NCBI GenBank assembly: GCA_016208805.1
Contig: JACQXL010000097.1
Coordinates: 2,780-35,167 of the forward strand
DNA from: Planctomycetota bacterium
Lineage (GTDB): Bacteria > Planctomycetota > MHYJ01 > JACQXL01
Length of the DNA: 32,388 bases
Direction of reading: 5' to 3'
The translations under genes and the position numbers were made by a program. Every line of letters starts with the position of its first letter. Positions within the stretch are counted from its first letter, which is position 1. Of the stretch, positions 9,100-17,765 are shown one piece after another. The notes beneath the pieces were generated by a model, which saw only the letters and a list, made by a program, of their open reading frames with translations, did not search any database and was not told where the DNA came from.

Positions 9100-11131
9100 T
9101 GCGGTTATCCAGGCCGTGCTTAAGGCATTGTCCGACCCTTCGGCAGTGAGCCCGATATTTGCCTCAGGGCGAACCTGTAACAAACCCGGCGCATTAAAGC
9201 CAGACCAGTTCCTGGAACAGATTATTATTGTCCTGGCCGAGCGTAATGAGTCGTTCCAGCCATACATCTTCAAGATATTCCAGCAGGCGGACAACGAGAA
9301 ACTGACCAAATTGCTGCTGGTCCAACTAAATCAGCCGGAAAAACCCGAACCGGTCCGGCAGAAACTGGTCAAAGGATTGGCCTATGCGCCCAGTAAAAAG
9401 AGCATTCCGTTTCTGATAGGGTTGCTGACCAACCGCAAGAGCGACCTTAATACCGAGATTGGCCGGACGCTTTATGCCATCGCTTACCAGAGTTTTGCCA
9501 CACGGGAAGAATGGGTAAAATGGTGGGAGAGCAACCGCAACCAGCCGCGGGAGAAATGGCTTGATGATGTCCTGGTGAGTTATCTGGAGACTATCCGGAA
9601 AAAAGACAGCAGAATCAAGCAACTTGAAGAAACAATCGCCTCGCTCAAGATAGACCTGCTGAAAATGCGGCTGGCCGAGGCCAGGCGTGTGCTGGATGCC
9701 AATGCCGAAACCGGCCTGCTTACCCAGGCGCTTGACGACGAAGCCGTCGCCATAAAGAAATATGCCCTTGAACAGATAAAACAAATGGATAAAGAACAGG
9801 CCAGGAAGTTAATGCCCAAACTGATTGAAATCACAAGCCGTTTCTATAACGGTGCATCAAGCGTCGAGGCGCCAAACCCGACGCTCGGCTTCCGAACCGG
9901 CCCGGCCGCCGAAGAAATCCAGTTAATGATTATTACACTTATTTCAGAACTGGGCGGAGAAAAAGAGGTACCAGTCCTGATAACTATATTTAATAATTCT
10001 AACTCGGCCGCCGTGCGTAACCGGATTATTCAAGCATTAGGGCGGATAGCCAGCCCGCTGGCCGTACCGCATCTGTTGACGCTTCTTAATTGGGAGACGC
10101 CCCAGGAAACAGTCCTGCTGGTGATAGAGGCACTGGGAAAAATTAAGTCCGGGGATGCGCTTCCGAAACTGCATGAATATCTCAACGCGCCGGAAACGCA
10201 GAAGAACGAGACTGTCTGCCGGGCTATCATTGACGTGCTGGGAGATTTCAAGGATATTTCCAGCAACGAAGTTATCGTGAAATTCCTTGATGACCGGCGC
10301 CAGAAATGCCGCTGGTCCGCGGCCAACTCACTCGGTAAAATCGGTACGCCGGAAACCGCGCCTCATCTGGTTAAACTGCTGCAGGATGAGTTTGCCGATA
10401 TCCGGCAGGTGGCCGTGGAGGCGCTGGGTAACCTGGGCAATAAAGCAGTTATAGCGGATTTGGCGAGAGTGCTGACGGCCGACAAAGACAGCCGCACCCG
10501 CCAACTGGCCGCCGTGGCCATCGGTAAATTCAAGGATAAGGAAACTTTAAATGCGTTGTTGCCGGCTTTGAGCGACTCTGACGAAAGTGTTGTCATTGCG
10601 GTCTGGTCAGCCATTAACGGTATCCTGGAGGCCAGCCCGGATTCGTTGCCTGAGACCGCCCAAAAACTGGAAGGGATGGGCCAGATTGCCCGCGCCGCAG
10701 AGGTCTATCAGAAGATTGTTAACCATCCTAATTTCAAGGATAAAGAGATGGAAAACCGCGGTAAATTGGGCCGCCTGTTGATTCATCTGAAGCAATATAA
10801 GGAAGCGTTGGAACACTTACAGAAAGCGGCCAATCATTTAGCCGACAAACTTGACTTCACTCTCTTATTAATTGAGTGCTATAAAAACCTGGGAATGTAT
10901 GACCAGGCCTTGCATTCCTGCGACGAACTTCTAAAGGACACCAAGGCAGAAACGCCGCTCTGGTGGAACCTAACCATAGAGCAAGTTTCCTTGCTTAGTC
11001 TGAAGAAAGATTATAATACCGCTCTGGAGAAGATAAACAAACTCCTTACGGCCAATTCACTGCCGGCAGATAAAAAAACCAGGTTGGAAGGATTAAAGAA
11101 AGATTGCGAGAAGGCATTGGCTCCGCAATAA
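9080..11131 (+). CDS. HEAT-repeat protein with C-terminal TPR-like repeats
   Basis: Repeated 'IIQALGRIASPLAVPHLLTLL', 'AANSLGKIGTPETAPHLVKLLQD', 'VAVEALGNLGNKAVIADLARVL' units, then TPR-like 'RGKLGRLLIHLKQYKEALEHLQKA'. Confidence 0.85.
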   Translation: MKPTANDAVIQAVLKALSDPSAVSPIFASGRTCNKPGALKPDQFLEQIIIVLAERNESFQPYIFKIFQQADNEKLTKLLLVQLNQPEKPEPVRQKLVKGLAYAPSKKSIPFLIGLLTNRKSDLNTEIGRTLYAIAYQSFATREEWVKWWESNRNQPREKWLDDVLVSYLETIRKKDSRIKQLEETIASLKIDLLKMRLAEARRVLDANAETGLLTQALDDEAVAIKKYALEQIKQMDKEQARKLMPKLIEITSRFYNGASSVEAPNPTLGFRTGPAAEEIQLMIITLISELGGEKEVPVLITIFNNSNSAAVRNRIIQALGRIASPLAVPHLLTLLNWETPQETVLLVIEALGKIKSGDALPKLHEYLNAPETQKNETVCRAIIDVLGDFKDISSNEVIVKFLDDRRQKCRWSAANSLGKIGTPETAPHLVKLLQDEFADIRQVAVEALGNLGNKAVIADLARVLTADKDSRTRQLAAVAIGKFKDKETLNALLPALSDSDESVVIAVWSAINGILEASPDSLPETAQKLEGMGQIARAAEVYQKIVNHPNFKDKEMENRGKLGRLLIHLKQYKEALEHLQKAANHLADKLDFTLLLIECYKNLGMYDQALHSCDELLKDTKAETPLWWNLTIEQVSLLSLKKDYNTALEKINKLLTANSLPADKKTRLEGLKKDCEKALAPQ

Positions 11132-11134
11132 GTT

Positions 11135-12331
11135 ATGAGTTTATCATACCTAACTACCGGCGAATCACACGGTCAGGCGATTATCACGGTGGTCTCCGGC
11201 CTGCCCTGCGGCCTGGAAATAAATGCCAACCTGATAAATGCCGAGTTAAACCGCAGGCGGCTGGCGGCCGGGCGCGGACCCCGGATGAAAACCGAGACAG
11301 ATAAAATAGAAATCCTGACCGGCCTGCGGAAAGGCAAGACCATCGGTACACCGGTAACGCTGGTTATCTATAACAATAAATACAAAATAGACACGTTAAG
11401 GCCGCTGACTAAATTAAGGCCGGGTCATATTGATATGGCCGGTGCGATGAAATTATTGAGTTACGATGCCCGCCAGGCGGCTGAGCGGGCCAGCGCCCGC
11501 GAGACGGCCGGGCGCGTGGCCGCCGGCGCACTCACTAAAATATTGCTTAACCGATTTAATATCGCGGTATTGGGCTATACTACCGAGATTGCCGGCTACC
11601 CGGCCGCCTGCGCAGCCGGTTCTTATAACTTAATCAGGAAACAACGCGATTCAGCGCCGTTTTATTCCACGGATAAAACCGCTGTGGCTCAATGGATAAG
11701 ATTAATAACCAAAGCACGGGAACAGGGCGATACATTGGGTGGCGTAGTTGAAGTCGCCGCCTTTGGCGTGCCGGTCGGGCTGGGTGACCATACCCAGTGG
11801 GATAACCGGCTGGACGGCAGGATTGCCCGGGCGCTTATGGCTATCCCGGCAGTCAAGGGCGTGGAAATCGGACTGGGGTTCGGCTATAGCAGTCTTAACG
11901 GTTCACGGAGTAACGATTTATTCCGGCTAAAAGGCAGTTTGTCCTTAATGGAAGGTAATTGGCCAAACTACCTTAAGGGCAACCGACCTGTAAAAAATAC
12001 TGGTTATGGATGGCTGCACCAGACCAATTATGCCGGCGGCATAGAAGGCGGGCTGGCCAACGGCGAGACCATCGTGGCTCGCGCCGTGGTCAAGGCCATC
12101 CCGACGTTAAGCAAGCCCCTGAATAGTATTGATTTAGTTACCCGAAAGTCCTGCCGGGCGCAGGTGGAATCGGCCGACGTCTGCGCGGCGCCGGCCGCCT
12201 CGGTGATTGCCGAGAATGTGGTTGCCTTTGAATTGGCCCGGGCATTTACGGATAAATTCGGCGCTGATACGCTCCAGGAAGCACAATATAACTTTGCAAA
12301 CTACCGCAGATTATTAAGGAAACTGTATTAA
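11135..12331 (+). CDS. aroC: Chorismate synthase
   Basis: 'LSYLTTGESHGQAIITVVSGLPCGLEI', 'RPGHIDMAGAMKLLSYDARQAAERASARETAGRVAAGALTKILL' and 'GGIEGGLANGETIVARAVVKAIPTL' are AroC signatures. Confidence 0.97.
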   Translation: MSLSYLTTGESHGQAIITVVSGLPCGLEINANLINAELNRRRLAAGRGPRMKTETDKIEILTGLRKGKTIGTPVTLVIYNNKYKIDTLRPLTKLRPGHIDMAGAMKLLSYDARQAAERASARETAGRVAAGALTKILLNRFNIAVLGYTTEIAGYPAACAAGSYNLIRKQRDSAPFYSTDKTAVAQWIRLITKAREQGDTLGGVVEVAAFGVPVGLGDHTQWDNRLDGRIARALMAIPAVKGVEIGLGFGYSSLNGSRSNDLFRLKGSLSLMEGNWPNYLKGNRPVKNTGYGWLHQTNYAGGIEGGLANGETIVARAVVKAIPTLSKPLNSIDLVTRKSCRAQVESADVCAAPAASVIAENVVAFELARAFTDKFGADTLQEAQYNFANYRRLLRKLY

Positions 12332-12340
12332 ACTGCCACT

Positions 12341-14293
12341 ATGAACCGCTCTATTAAATTATTGAATTATTTATACGGCTTCGCCCGGCACTACTGGTTC
12401 CTGATTATTGTTGCGATTATTTCCATATTCCTGTATAGCGCGATTTCATCGGGCCGGGCGTTGTTGCTTAAACCATTCTCCGATGCCTTGGGGATTACCT
12501 TTTCGGATAAAGGAATAGGCGCGTCTTCTGCTAATCAGCCATCTCAAATCACGGTACCTTTTGAATCCTTGATTAAAGGCGATACGTCGGAGCAAACCCT
12601 TCTACGCATTGCCGTAATCTTCTTCGCAATGACTTTGTTGGTGGTTATTCTCGGATACATCAAGGAGTTTCTCCAGGAATATATCACGGCCAAAATAGTG
12701 ATTGATATCAGGAACAAGGTTTGCAGCCATCTGATGAACCTTTCTATCAGGTTTTTCCAGGATAAGAAATCCGGCGACCTGCTTTCCCGGCTGACCAACG
12801 ATATCTCTATTACCCAGGGCGCTATCCAGTTCCTTTTCGGCGATATGATTCAGCAACCGCTGATGATTCTGATGGCCTTCGGCTATATGCTGATGATTGA
12901 CTGGAAGATAACCCTGCTCATCATCGTTATTACGCCGCTTTTGGCGATGCCGATGATAATCTTCGGCAAGAAGATTAAGAAATACCGCCACAAGAGTCTG
13001 GTAAAATTAGGCGATGTGACCGAATCTATGCACCAGATATTCACCGGCATTAAGGTGGTCAAAACCTTCCAGATGGAAGATAAGGAAAAGGAAGACCTGG
13101 ACAAAGAGCACCGGGCATTCTTCCGCAAGTTCCTCGGCGTGGTTCGCGCTATTGCCCTGATAGTCAGCACCATAGAACTGGTCGGCGGTATTCTGGTGTT
13201 GGTGTTCGCCGTTGGGGCGGTGTATCTTATCAAAAACGGCCGGATAGATATGCCGACTGCGGTGACGCTTATGGGATTCTTATTCGTCGTTTCCAAACCT
13301 TTACGGATTATCGGCAAGACCTACGGCTCGCTCCAGGCATCCTTGAGCGGCGCCGACCGCGTCTTTGAACTGCTGGAATTAAAACCTGAACTGGTTGATG
13401 CGCCGGATGCCGGTGAGATGCCGGCCGGCTATAGTTCGGCTGTTAGTGAGTTACAGCCGACTATAGCCGGCAGTAATTCGCCCGCTCAAACTGCCGGCTA
13501 TAAAGAAATCATGTTTGATAAGGTCTGGTTTGCCTATGACCGGGAGCCGGTGTTGAAGAATATCAACCTTTCGGTCAAGCGGGGCGAGATTATTGCCGTG
13601 GTCGGACCGACCGGCTCGGGCAAATCAACCCTGCTTGACCTGATTGCCCGTTTCTACGACCCGACCCAGGGCGCTATCAGGATTGACGGTATTGACATAA
13701 GGAAAATCAGACTGGCATCACTGCTCAATCATATTGCCATTGTCGGGCAGGAGCCGTTTCTGTTCAATGCCAGCATCCGGGAAAATATCGGCTACGGCAG
13801 GCGTGACGCTACCGATGAAGAGATTCGGGCCGCGGCTAAAACGGCTTATATTGCGGATTTTATAGAGTCACTGCCGGAAAAATACCAGACCGTTATCGGC
13901 GAGCGGGGCGTAAAACTATCCGGTGGCGAGCGCCAGCGCATCGCCATCGCCCGGGCCATCCTCAAAAATCCGTCTATCTTGTTGCTGGACGAGGCCACCT
14001 CCGCGCTTGATACCGAGTCGGAAAAAATAGTCCAGTCCGCGCTCAATGAACTGATGATAGGTGGCAGTTTGAAGAATGAATTACTGTCACCTATAGTCGG
14101 CTGCAACTTCACAGGCAGCCGAACTAAAAGCCGGACCACCTTTGTCATCGCCCACCGGCTTTCTACGATTCAGCACGCCGACCGGATTATCGTGTTGGAT
14201 AAGGGCGAGATAGTGGAAGAAGGCAATCACCAGGCATTAGTCCAGAATAGCGGCTTGTATGCCCGGTTGCATCATCCTGACAGCACTTCGTGA
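12341..14293 (+). CDS. ABC transporter, fused permease/ATPase (MsbA/lipid exporter type)
   Basis: ABC TM domain, Walker A 'GPTGSGKSTL', signature 'LSGGERQRIAIARAIL', Walker B 'ILLLDEATSALD', H-loop 'TTFVIAHRLST'. Two extra inserts described in findings. Confidence 0.93.
   Translation: MNRSIKLLNYLYGFARHYWFLIIVAIISIFLYSAISSGRALLLKPFSDALGITFSDKGIGASSANQPSQITVPFESLIKGDTSEQTLLRIAVIFFAMTLLVVILGYIKEFLQEYITAKIVIDIRNKVCSHLMNLSIRFFQDKKSGDLLSRLTNDISITQGAIQFLFGDMIQQPLMILMAFGYMLMIDWKITLLIIVITPLLAMPMIIFGKKIKKYRHKSLVKLGDVTESMHQIFTGIKVVKTFQMEDKEKEDLDKEHRAFFRKFLGVVRAIALIVSTIELVGGILVLVFAVGAVYLIKNGRIDMPTAVTLMGFLFVVSKPLRIIGKTYGSLQASLSGADRVFELLELKPELVDAPDAGEMPAGYSSAVSELQPTIAGSNSPAQTAGYKEIMFDKVWFAYDREPVLKNINLSVKRGEIIAVVGPTGSGKSTLLDLIARFYDPTQGAIRIDGIDIRKIRLASLLNHIAIVGQEPFLFNASIRENIGYGRRDATDEEIRAAAKTAYIADFIESLPEKYQTVIGERGVKLSGGERQRIAIARAILKNPSILLLDEATSALDTESEKIVQSALNELMIGGSLKNELLSPIVGCNFTGSRTKSRTTFVIAHRLSTIQHADRIIVLDKGEIVEEGNHQALVQNSGLYARLHHPDSTS
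13425..13501 (-). repeat. Two-hairpin palindromic element, copy A, inside the ABC transporter CDS
   Basis: Reverse complement ATAGCCGGCAGTTTGAGCGGGCGAATTACTGCCGGCTATAGTCGGCTGTAACTCACTAACAGCCGAACTATAGCCGG aligns end to end with copy B at 14057..14134. Confidence 0.85.
14057..14134 (+). repeat. Two-hairpin palindromic element, copy B, inside the ABC transporter CDS
   Basis: ATAGGTGGCAGTTTGAAGAATGAATTACTGTCACCTATAGTCGGCTGCAACTTCACAGGCAGCCGAACTAAAAGCCGG; lies between 'ALNELM' and 'TTFVIAHRLST' of the ATPase. Confidence 0.85.
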
Positions 14294-14306
14294 TGGCGGG
14301 ATAAAA

Positions 14307-14807
14307 TCACCTGAACCCGTCCCGCCTTGGCGGGAACGGGATTCTAACAGCCGCACTATAATCGTGTCCGATATCGGCCCGGCAGATGGACAAGAATACC
14401 AATTTTTTCCTGGAGTTATTAACGACCCGGTGTGCCTGGCCCGGGCGGGAATAAATAATTGCTCGCGGCTTTAATTGATGCGATTCAAATCGCTTGTTTC
14501 TGTCCTGAAGCAGCACCAGTCCGGTTCCCTCTATACCGACAATTACTTCTGCGGCATCAGGATTATAATGGAAGTGGCCCTTGGTGAAATAGCGTTCTTT
14601 GCCGATTTTGCCCGGATGGATAATTGTCGTGGCAAAGATGAGGTGTTCTCCTTTCTTTGGAACTTCGTATTCATAAACTTCGTAGAGAACCGGGTCGGAC
14701 TTAGATAGAATCTGCTTGACTGCTTTCCGGTCGGTGAAATAGTCCTTGAGGTCGCTCAGCCGGCGGGCGATATGTTTGCCGTAGGGCTTTCGCAAATCGG
14801 TTATCAT
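14307..14807 (-). CDS. Cupin-type glucose-6-phosphate isomerase
   Basis: 'ERYFTKGHFHYNPDAAEVIVGIEGTGLVLLQ...PGQAHRVVNNS' matches cupin phosphoglucose isomerases (archaeal-type PGI fold). Confidence 0.8.
   Translation of the reverse strand: MITDLRKPYGKHIARRLSDLKDYFTDRKAVKQILSKSDPVLYEVYEYEVPKKGEHLIFATTIIHPGKIGKERYFTKGHFHYNPDAAEVIVGIEGTGLVLLQDRNKRFESHQLKPRAIIYSRPGQAHRVVNNSRKKLVFLSICRADIGHDYSAAVRIPFPPRRDGFR
14317..14340. repeat. Short palindrome at the PGI C-terminus
   Basis: CCGTCCCGCCTTGGCGGGAACGGG, complementary arms; encodes the last residues of the PGI ORF. Confidence 0.6.
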
Positions 14808-14820
14808 ATTGTTATTATTA

Positions 14821-15037
14821 CTGAACTCTTGCCCTTACAGGATAAACGAAATGGGAAATAAACCACCCAAAAAGTGTCATTCTGAGCCCGTAGGGCGAAG
14901 AATCTCGTCCCAAACCCGCATAAAACGGAGATTCTTCACGGAGTTTACCCTGAGCGTAAGTAGATTCTTCGCTTCGCTCATAATGACAGTAAGCGAAGGG
15001 TTCAGAATGACAAAAGGGGCATTTCGCAAGAGTTCAG
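14821..15037 (+). repeat. MITE-like dispersed repeat, copy 1
   Basis: Bounded by 12-bp inverted repeat CTGAACTCTTGC (14821-14832) / GCAAGAGTTCAG (15026-15037); internal GTCATTCTGA...TCAGAATGAC; long near-identity with the reverse complement of 23258..23405. Confidence 0.8.
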
Positions 15038-15087
15038 TTATTAATGTCATATCGCAGTAGTGGTGTCAAATTTAATTTTAATTCGGC

Positions 15088-15418
15088 TTTTACCGGTGCG
15101 GGAACCATCCTGAGCCGTTGGGGGAATTACGCCGAGCCGTTGCGGGTACTACCCTGAACCGTTCCCGGACAGCCCCTGAGCCGTTCCCGGATAGCCCCTG
15201 AACCGTTGCCGGGTTATCTCGGAGCCGTTGCCGGATAACCCCTGAGCCGTTGCGGGATATTACCGCAACCATTGCTGGGGTATCCCTGAGCCGTTGGTAG
15301 ATAGCCCCGTAACCGTTGACAGGATACCCCTGAGCCGTTCAGCCCTACAGCCGCAACGGTGGACGGATAACTCCTGAACCGTTCCCGGAACTACCCCCGA
15401 CGGCTCACGGAACTATGG
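15088..15418. repeat. 22-bp tandem repeat array 1 (about 13 units plus degenerate edge units)
   Basis: From 15110 every unit is exactly 22 bp, e.g. CTGAGCCGTTCCCGGATAGCCC, CTGAACCGTTGCCGGGTTATCT, CGGAGCCGTTGCCGGATAACCC; the unit start at 15374 = 15110 + 12x22. Confidence 0.9.
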
Positions 15419-15507
15419 ATGGGGGTATAGGGGAGGTAGGGATAGGGTATGGCCACCCCCTTTCCGGTTAAAAACCGCTTCCAGGGGGACGATTTGTGCG
15501 TAATTGC

Positions 15508-15546
15508 AGTATGTCCTAAAGGAAAATAGGCCATACTACCTTTAGG
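15508..15546. repeat. 39-nt interleaved inverted-repeat (A-B-A'-B') element, copy 1
   Basis: AGTATG-T-CCTAAAGG-AAAATAGGC-CATACT-A-CCTTTAGG. Confidence 0.7.
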
Positions 15547-15667
15547 GAGGTGGAATTAAACTGGGATTTTGACGCTAAAAACTTGACTTTTGGGTGGCAA
15601 AGTTAAAATTACGGTTGACAGTCAAGCCCAAATTTAACATTGGACACAAAGGAGAGATGGTTTTTAT

Positions 15668-16126
15668 ATGGGTAGACGAGCGGCGCTTTTTATCCGGTTG
15701 ACCACCCAGCAGTCGGTTGAGTTAGAGGTCTTTATGCGCGAGATGGCGCGTCGGGGAAATCGCCGCGCCCGCCTCAGGGGCAATGCCATATTCTTATCTT
15801 TTCAATACGGCTGGACCGCCCAAAAGATTGCCGGCCACCTGAACTGCTCAACGCCGTCCGTGGTAAGTTGGCTAAAGCATTATCAGGAAAAAGGCATTGC
15901 CGGCCTATACGACATCCCGACACCAGCGCGGCGGCTGACGCCTTTTCAGGTTGAACAGATTACCGGGGCGATGTATGATATCACCCAGGCCAAATCCAAA
16001 CGACGTTACCGCAAACGACTGAGTTACCGCGAGACCGCCAGATTAGTCAAGGAAAAATACGGCATAAATATCTCGTACGAACGCGTCCGCCAGATTGTCC
16101 GGCAAAATCTTCTGGGTGCAAGATAA
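15668..16126 (+). CDS. HTH-only DNA-binding protein related to IS630/Tc1-type transposase N-terminal domains
   Basis: Two HTH segments, 'WTAQKIAGHLNCSTPSVVSWLKHYQEKGIAGLYD' and 'SYRETARLVKEKYGINISYERVRQIVRQNL'; no DDE domain follows because the ORF ends and the converging aminotransferase begins. Confidence 0.8.
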   Translation: MGRRAALFIRLTTQQSVELEVFMREMARRGNRRARLRGNAIFLSFQYGWTAQKIAGHLNCSTPSVVSWLKHYQEKGIAGLYDIPTPARRLTPFQVEQITGAMYDITQAKSKRRYRKRLSYRETARLVKEKYGINISYERVRQIVRQNLLGAR

Positions 16127-16131
16127 TGCGG

Positions 16132-17202
16132 CTACGGCTGGATGCACTTCTGAACGTTCTCAATGATATAATCTGTCTGTTTGCCGGTCAGTGACGGATA
16201 AATCGGGAGCGAGAAAGCGGTGCGGTAGGTCTTTTCGGTGACCGGGAAATCCTTCGCAGACAGGCCCAGATAGTGGTGCAAGGGCTTATAGACCGGCCGT
16301 TTTGTCTCTATGCCCTTGCTGTTCATGTATTTGATTATCCGGTTGGCTTGAGGATGCCTGAGCACATAACGATAAAATATGCCGGTATCTATAGGTAATC
16401 TAACCCCCTCACCCTCCCCTCTCCCACTAGGGGAGAGGGTGAGAGAAGATAACGCCTGATTGTATCTATGAGCGGTTTGCTGTCTTTTTCTGATAAAACC
16501 CGGTAGTTTCTTTAACTGAACCAGTCCGACCGCGGCCTCAAGGTCGGTCATCTGGTAGTTATATCTTATTTTATAATCATCACATTCGTCAAAGTCCCTT
16601 AAATTCCTGATACGCAGAATAAACTTGGTATCGTTTGAGGCGACGGCGCCGCCGTGGCCGGCCGTGGTGAGCATCTTGGTGGCGTAGAAGGAAAATATAG
16701 CGGCGTGACCGAATGTGCCGACTTTCTTACCATTGTAAGTAGCGCCAATACTCTGGGCGCAGTCTTCAATGACCGGCACGCCCAACTTCATAAATTTATC
16801 TATCTGCGCCGGGATGCCAAATAGGTGCGGGACGATAATCGCTTTAGTGCGCCCGGTTATTTTACGCTGGGTTGAATCAGGGCAGAGGTTAAAACTTTCG
16901 TCAATATCAGCCAGCACGGCTTTGGCGCCGGTATAATTGACCGCATTCAAGACGGCCGGGCAGACATAAGAAGGGATGATAGCCTCATCGCCGGGTTTAA
17001 TTCCCATTCCTAAAAGGCAGAGATGGAGCGCAGATGTGCCGGAATTGGTCGCAACCGCACCAGATAGGTGATGATAGCAGGCGATGGCCTTCTCAAATGC
17101 CCTGACCCGCTCGCCCTGGGCCAGGTAGTTGGAGTGGAGTGTCCCGGCCAATGCTTTTTGTTCTTCCTGGCCTAATGTAGGCATTGAATGGGGAATAATC
17201 AT
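16132..17202 (-). CDS. DegT/DnrJ/EryC1/StrS family PLP aminotransferase
   Basis: 'GTSALHLCLLGMGIKPGDEAIIPSYVCPAVLNAV', 'IEDCAQSIGATYNGKKVGTFGHAAIFSFYATKMLTTAGHGG'. ATG at 17202 (MIIPHSMPTLG) is preferred; the 17331 extension is translated from a palindromic repeat. Confidence 0.9.
   Translation of the reverse strand: MIIPHSMPTLGQEEQKALAGTLHSNYLAQGERVRAFEKAIACYHHLSGAVATNSGTSALHLCLLGMGIKPGDEAIIPSYVCPAVLNAVNYTGAKAVLADIDESFNLCPDSTQRKITGRTKAIIVPHLFGIPAQIDKFMKLGVPVIEDCAQSIGATYNGKKVGTFGHAAIFSFYATKMLTTAGHGGAVASNDTKFILRIRNLRDFDECDDYKIRYNYQMTDLEAAVGLVQLKKLPGFIRKRQQTAHRYNQALSSLTLSPSGRGEGEGVRLPIDTGIFYRYVLRHPQANRIIKYMNSKGIETKRPVYKPLHHYLGLSAKDFPVTEKTYRTAFSLPIYPSLTGKQTDYIIENVQKCIQP
16402..16446. repeat. 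Palindromic element inside the DegT aminotransferase CDS
   Basis: CCCTCACCCTCCCCTCTCCC-ACTA-GGGGAGAGGGTGAG; encodes 'SSLTLSPSGRGEGEG'. Confidence 0.75.
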
Positions 17203-17253
17203 AACTATTGGTCTGTCACACCTCAAGTGATGAATAATACCCTCTCTCTGTTT

Positions 17254-17311
17254 GTCACTCCTGCGAAAGCAGGAGTCCATCCTTCTGGATTCCCGCTTTC
17301 GCGGGAATGAC
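17254..17311. repeat. GTCATTCCTGC-type palindromic repeat (double hairpin)
   Basis: GTCACTCCTGCGAAAGCAGGAGTCCA...TGGATTCCCGCTTTCGCGGGAATGAC with complementary halves; related copies at 23201 and 31951. Confidence 0.75.
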
Positions 17312-17411
17312 AGGCGAGGGAAGGCATTCATTAAATTACATGTGACGAACCACTATTCCCTATTATCAAATGCCGTAACTTATATCAAGAATTTCTAACC
17401 CGGATTATTCA

Positions 17412-17432
17412 TCCCGACACATCGTGTCGGGA
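17412..17432. repeat. 21-bp palindrome TCCCGACACATCGTGTCGGGA
   Basis: Complementary arms; the same family at 23227-23247 and 27916-27936. Confidence 0.75.
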
Positions 17433-17457
17433 TAACGGCGGGATAAAGGACCCTCCA

Positions 17458-17765
17458 TTGTCGCTATAGGTGGTATCCCTTGTGGCAATAGGAGGTGTCC
17501 CTTGTGGCAATAGGGGGTGTCCCTTGTGGCAATAGGGGGTATCCCGTGTGGCAATAGAAGGTATCCCTTGTGGCAATAGGAGGTATCCCTTGTGGCAATA
17601 GGGGGTGTCCCGTGTGGCAATAGGGGGTATCCTTTGTGGCAATAGGGGGTACCTCTTGTGGCTATAGATGGTATCCCTTGTGGCAATAAGGGGTATCCCT
17701 TGTGGCAATAGGGGGTGTCCCTTGTGGCAATAGGGGGTATCCCGTGTGGCAATAGGAGGTATCCC
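17458..17765. repeat. 22-bp tandem repeat array 2 (14 units, 308 bp)
   Basis: Consensus TTGTGGCAATAGGGGGTATCCC; all 14 units are exactly 22 bp; first unit 17458, last unit starts 17744 = 17458 + 13x22. Confidence 0.97.

Noticed and set aside
14809-15060. 83-aa ORF 'MLLLLNSCPYRINEMGNKPPKKCHSEPVGRRISSQ...'
   Set aside because: Entirely overlaps the MITE-like repeat; peptide typical of translated dispersed repeats.
15090-15272. 60-aa ORF on minus strand
   Set aside because: Lies within array 1; repeat artefact.
17203-17331. N-terminal extension of the DegT aminotransferase ('MNAFPRLSFPRKRESRRMDSCFRRSDK...')
   Set aside because: Translated from the GTCATTCC-type palindromic repeat; the family core begins at the internal ATG at 17202.
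17458-17765. Possible CRISPR array
   Set aside because: Units are contiguous 22-mers with no spacers between repeats and there are no cas genes in the window; same for 15088-15418 and 26408-26616.
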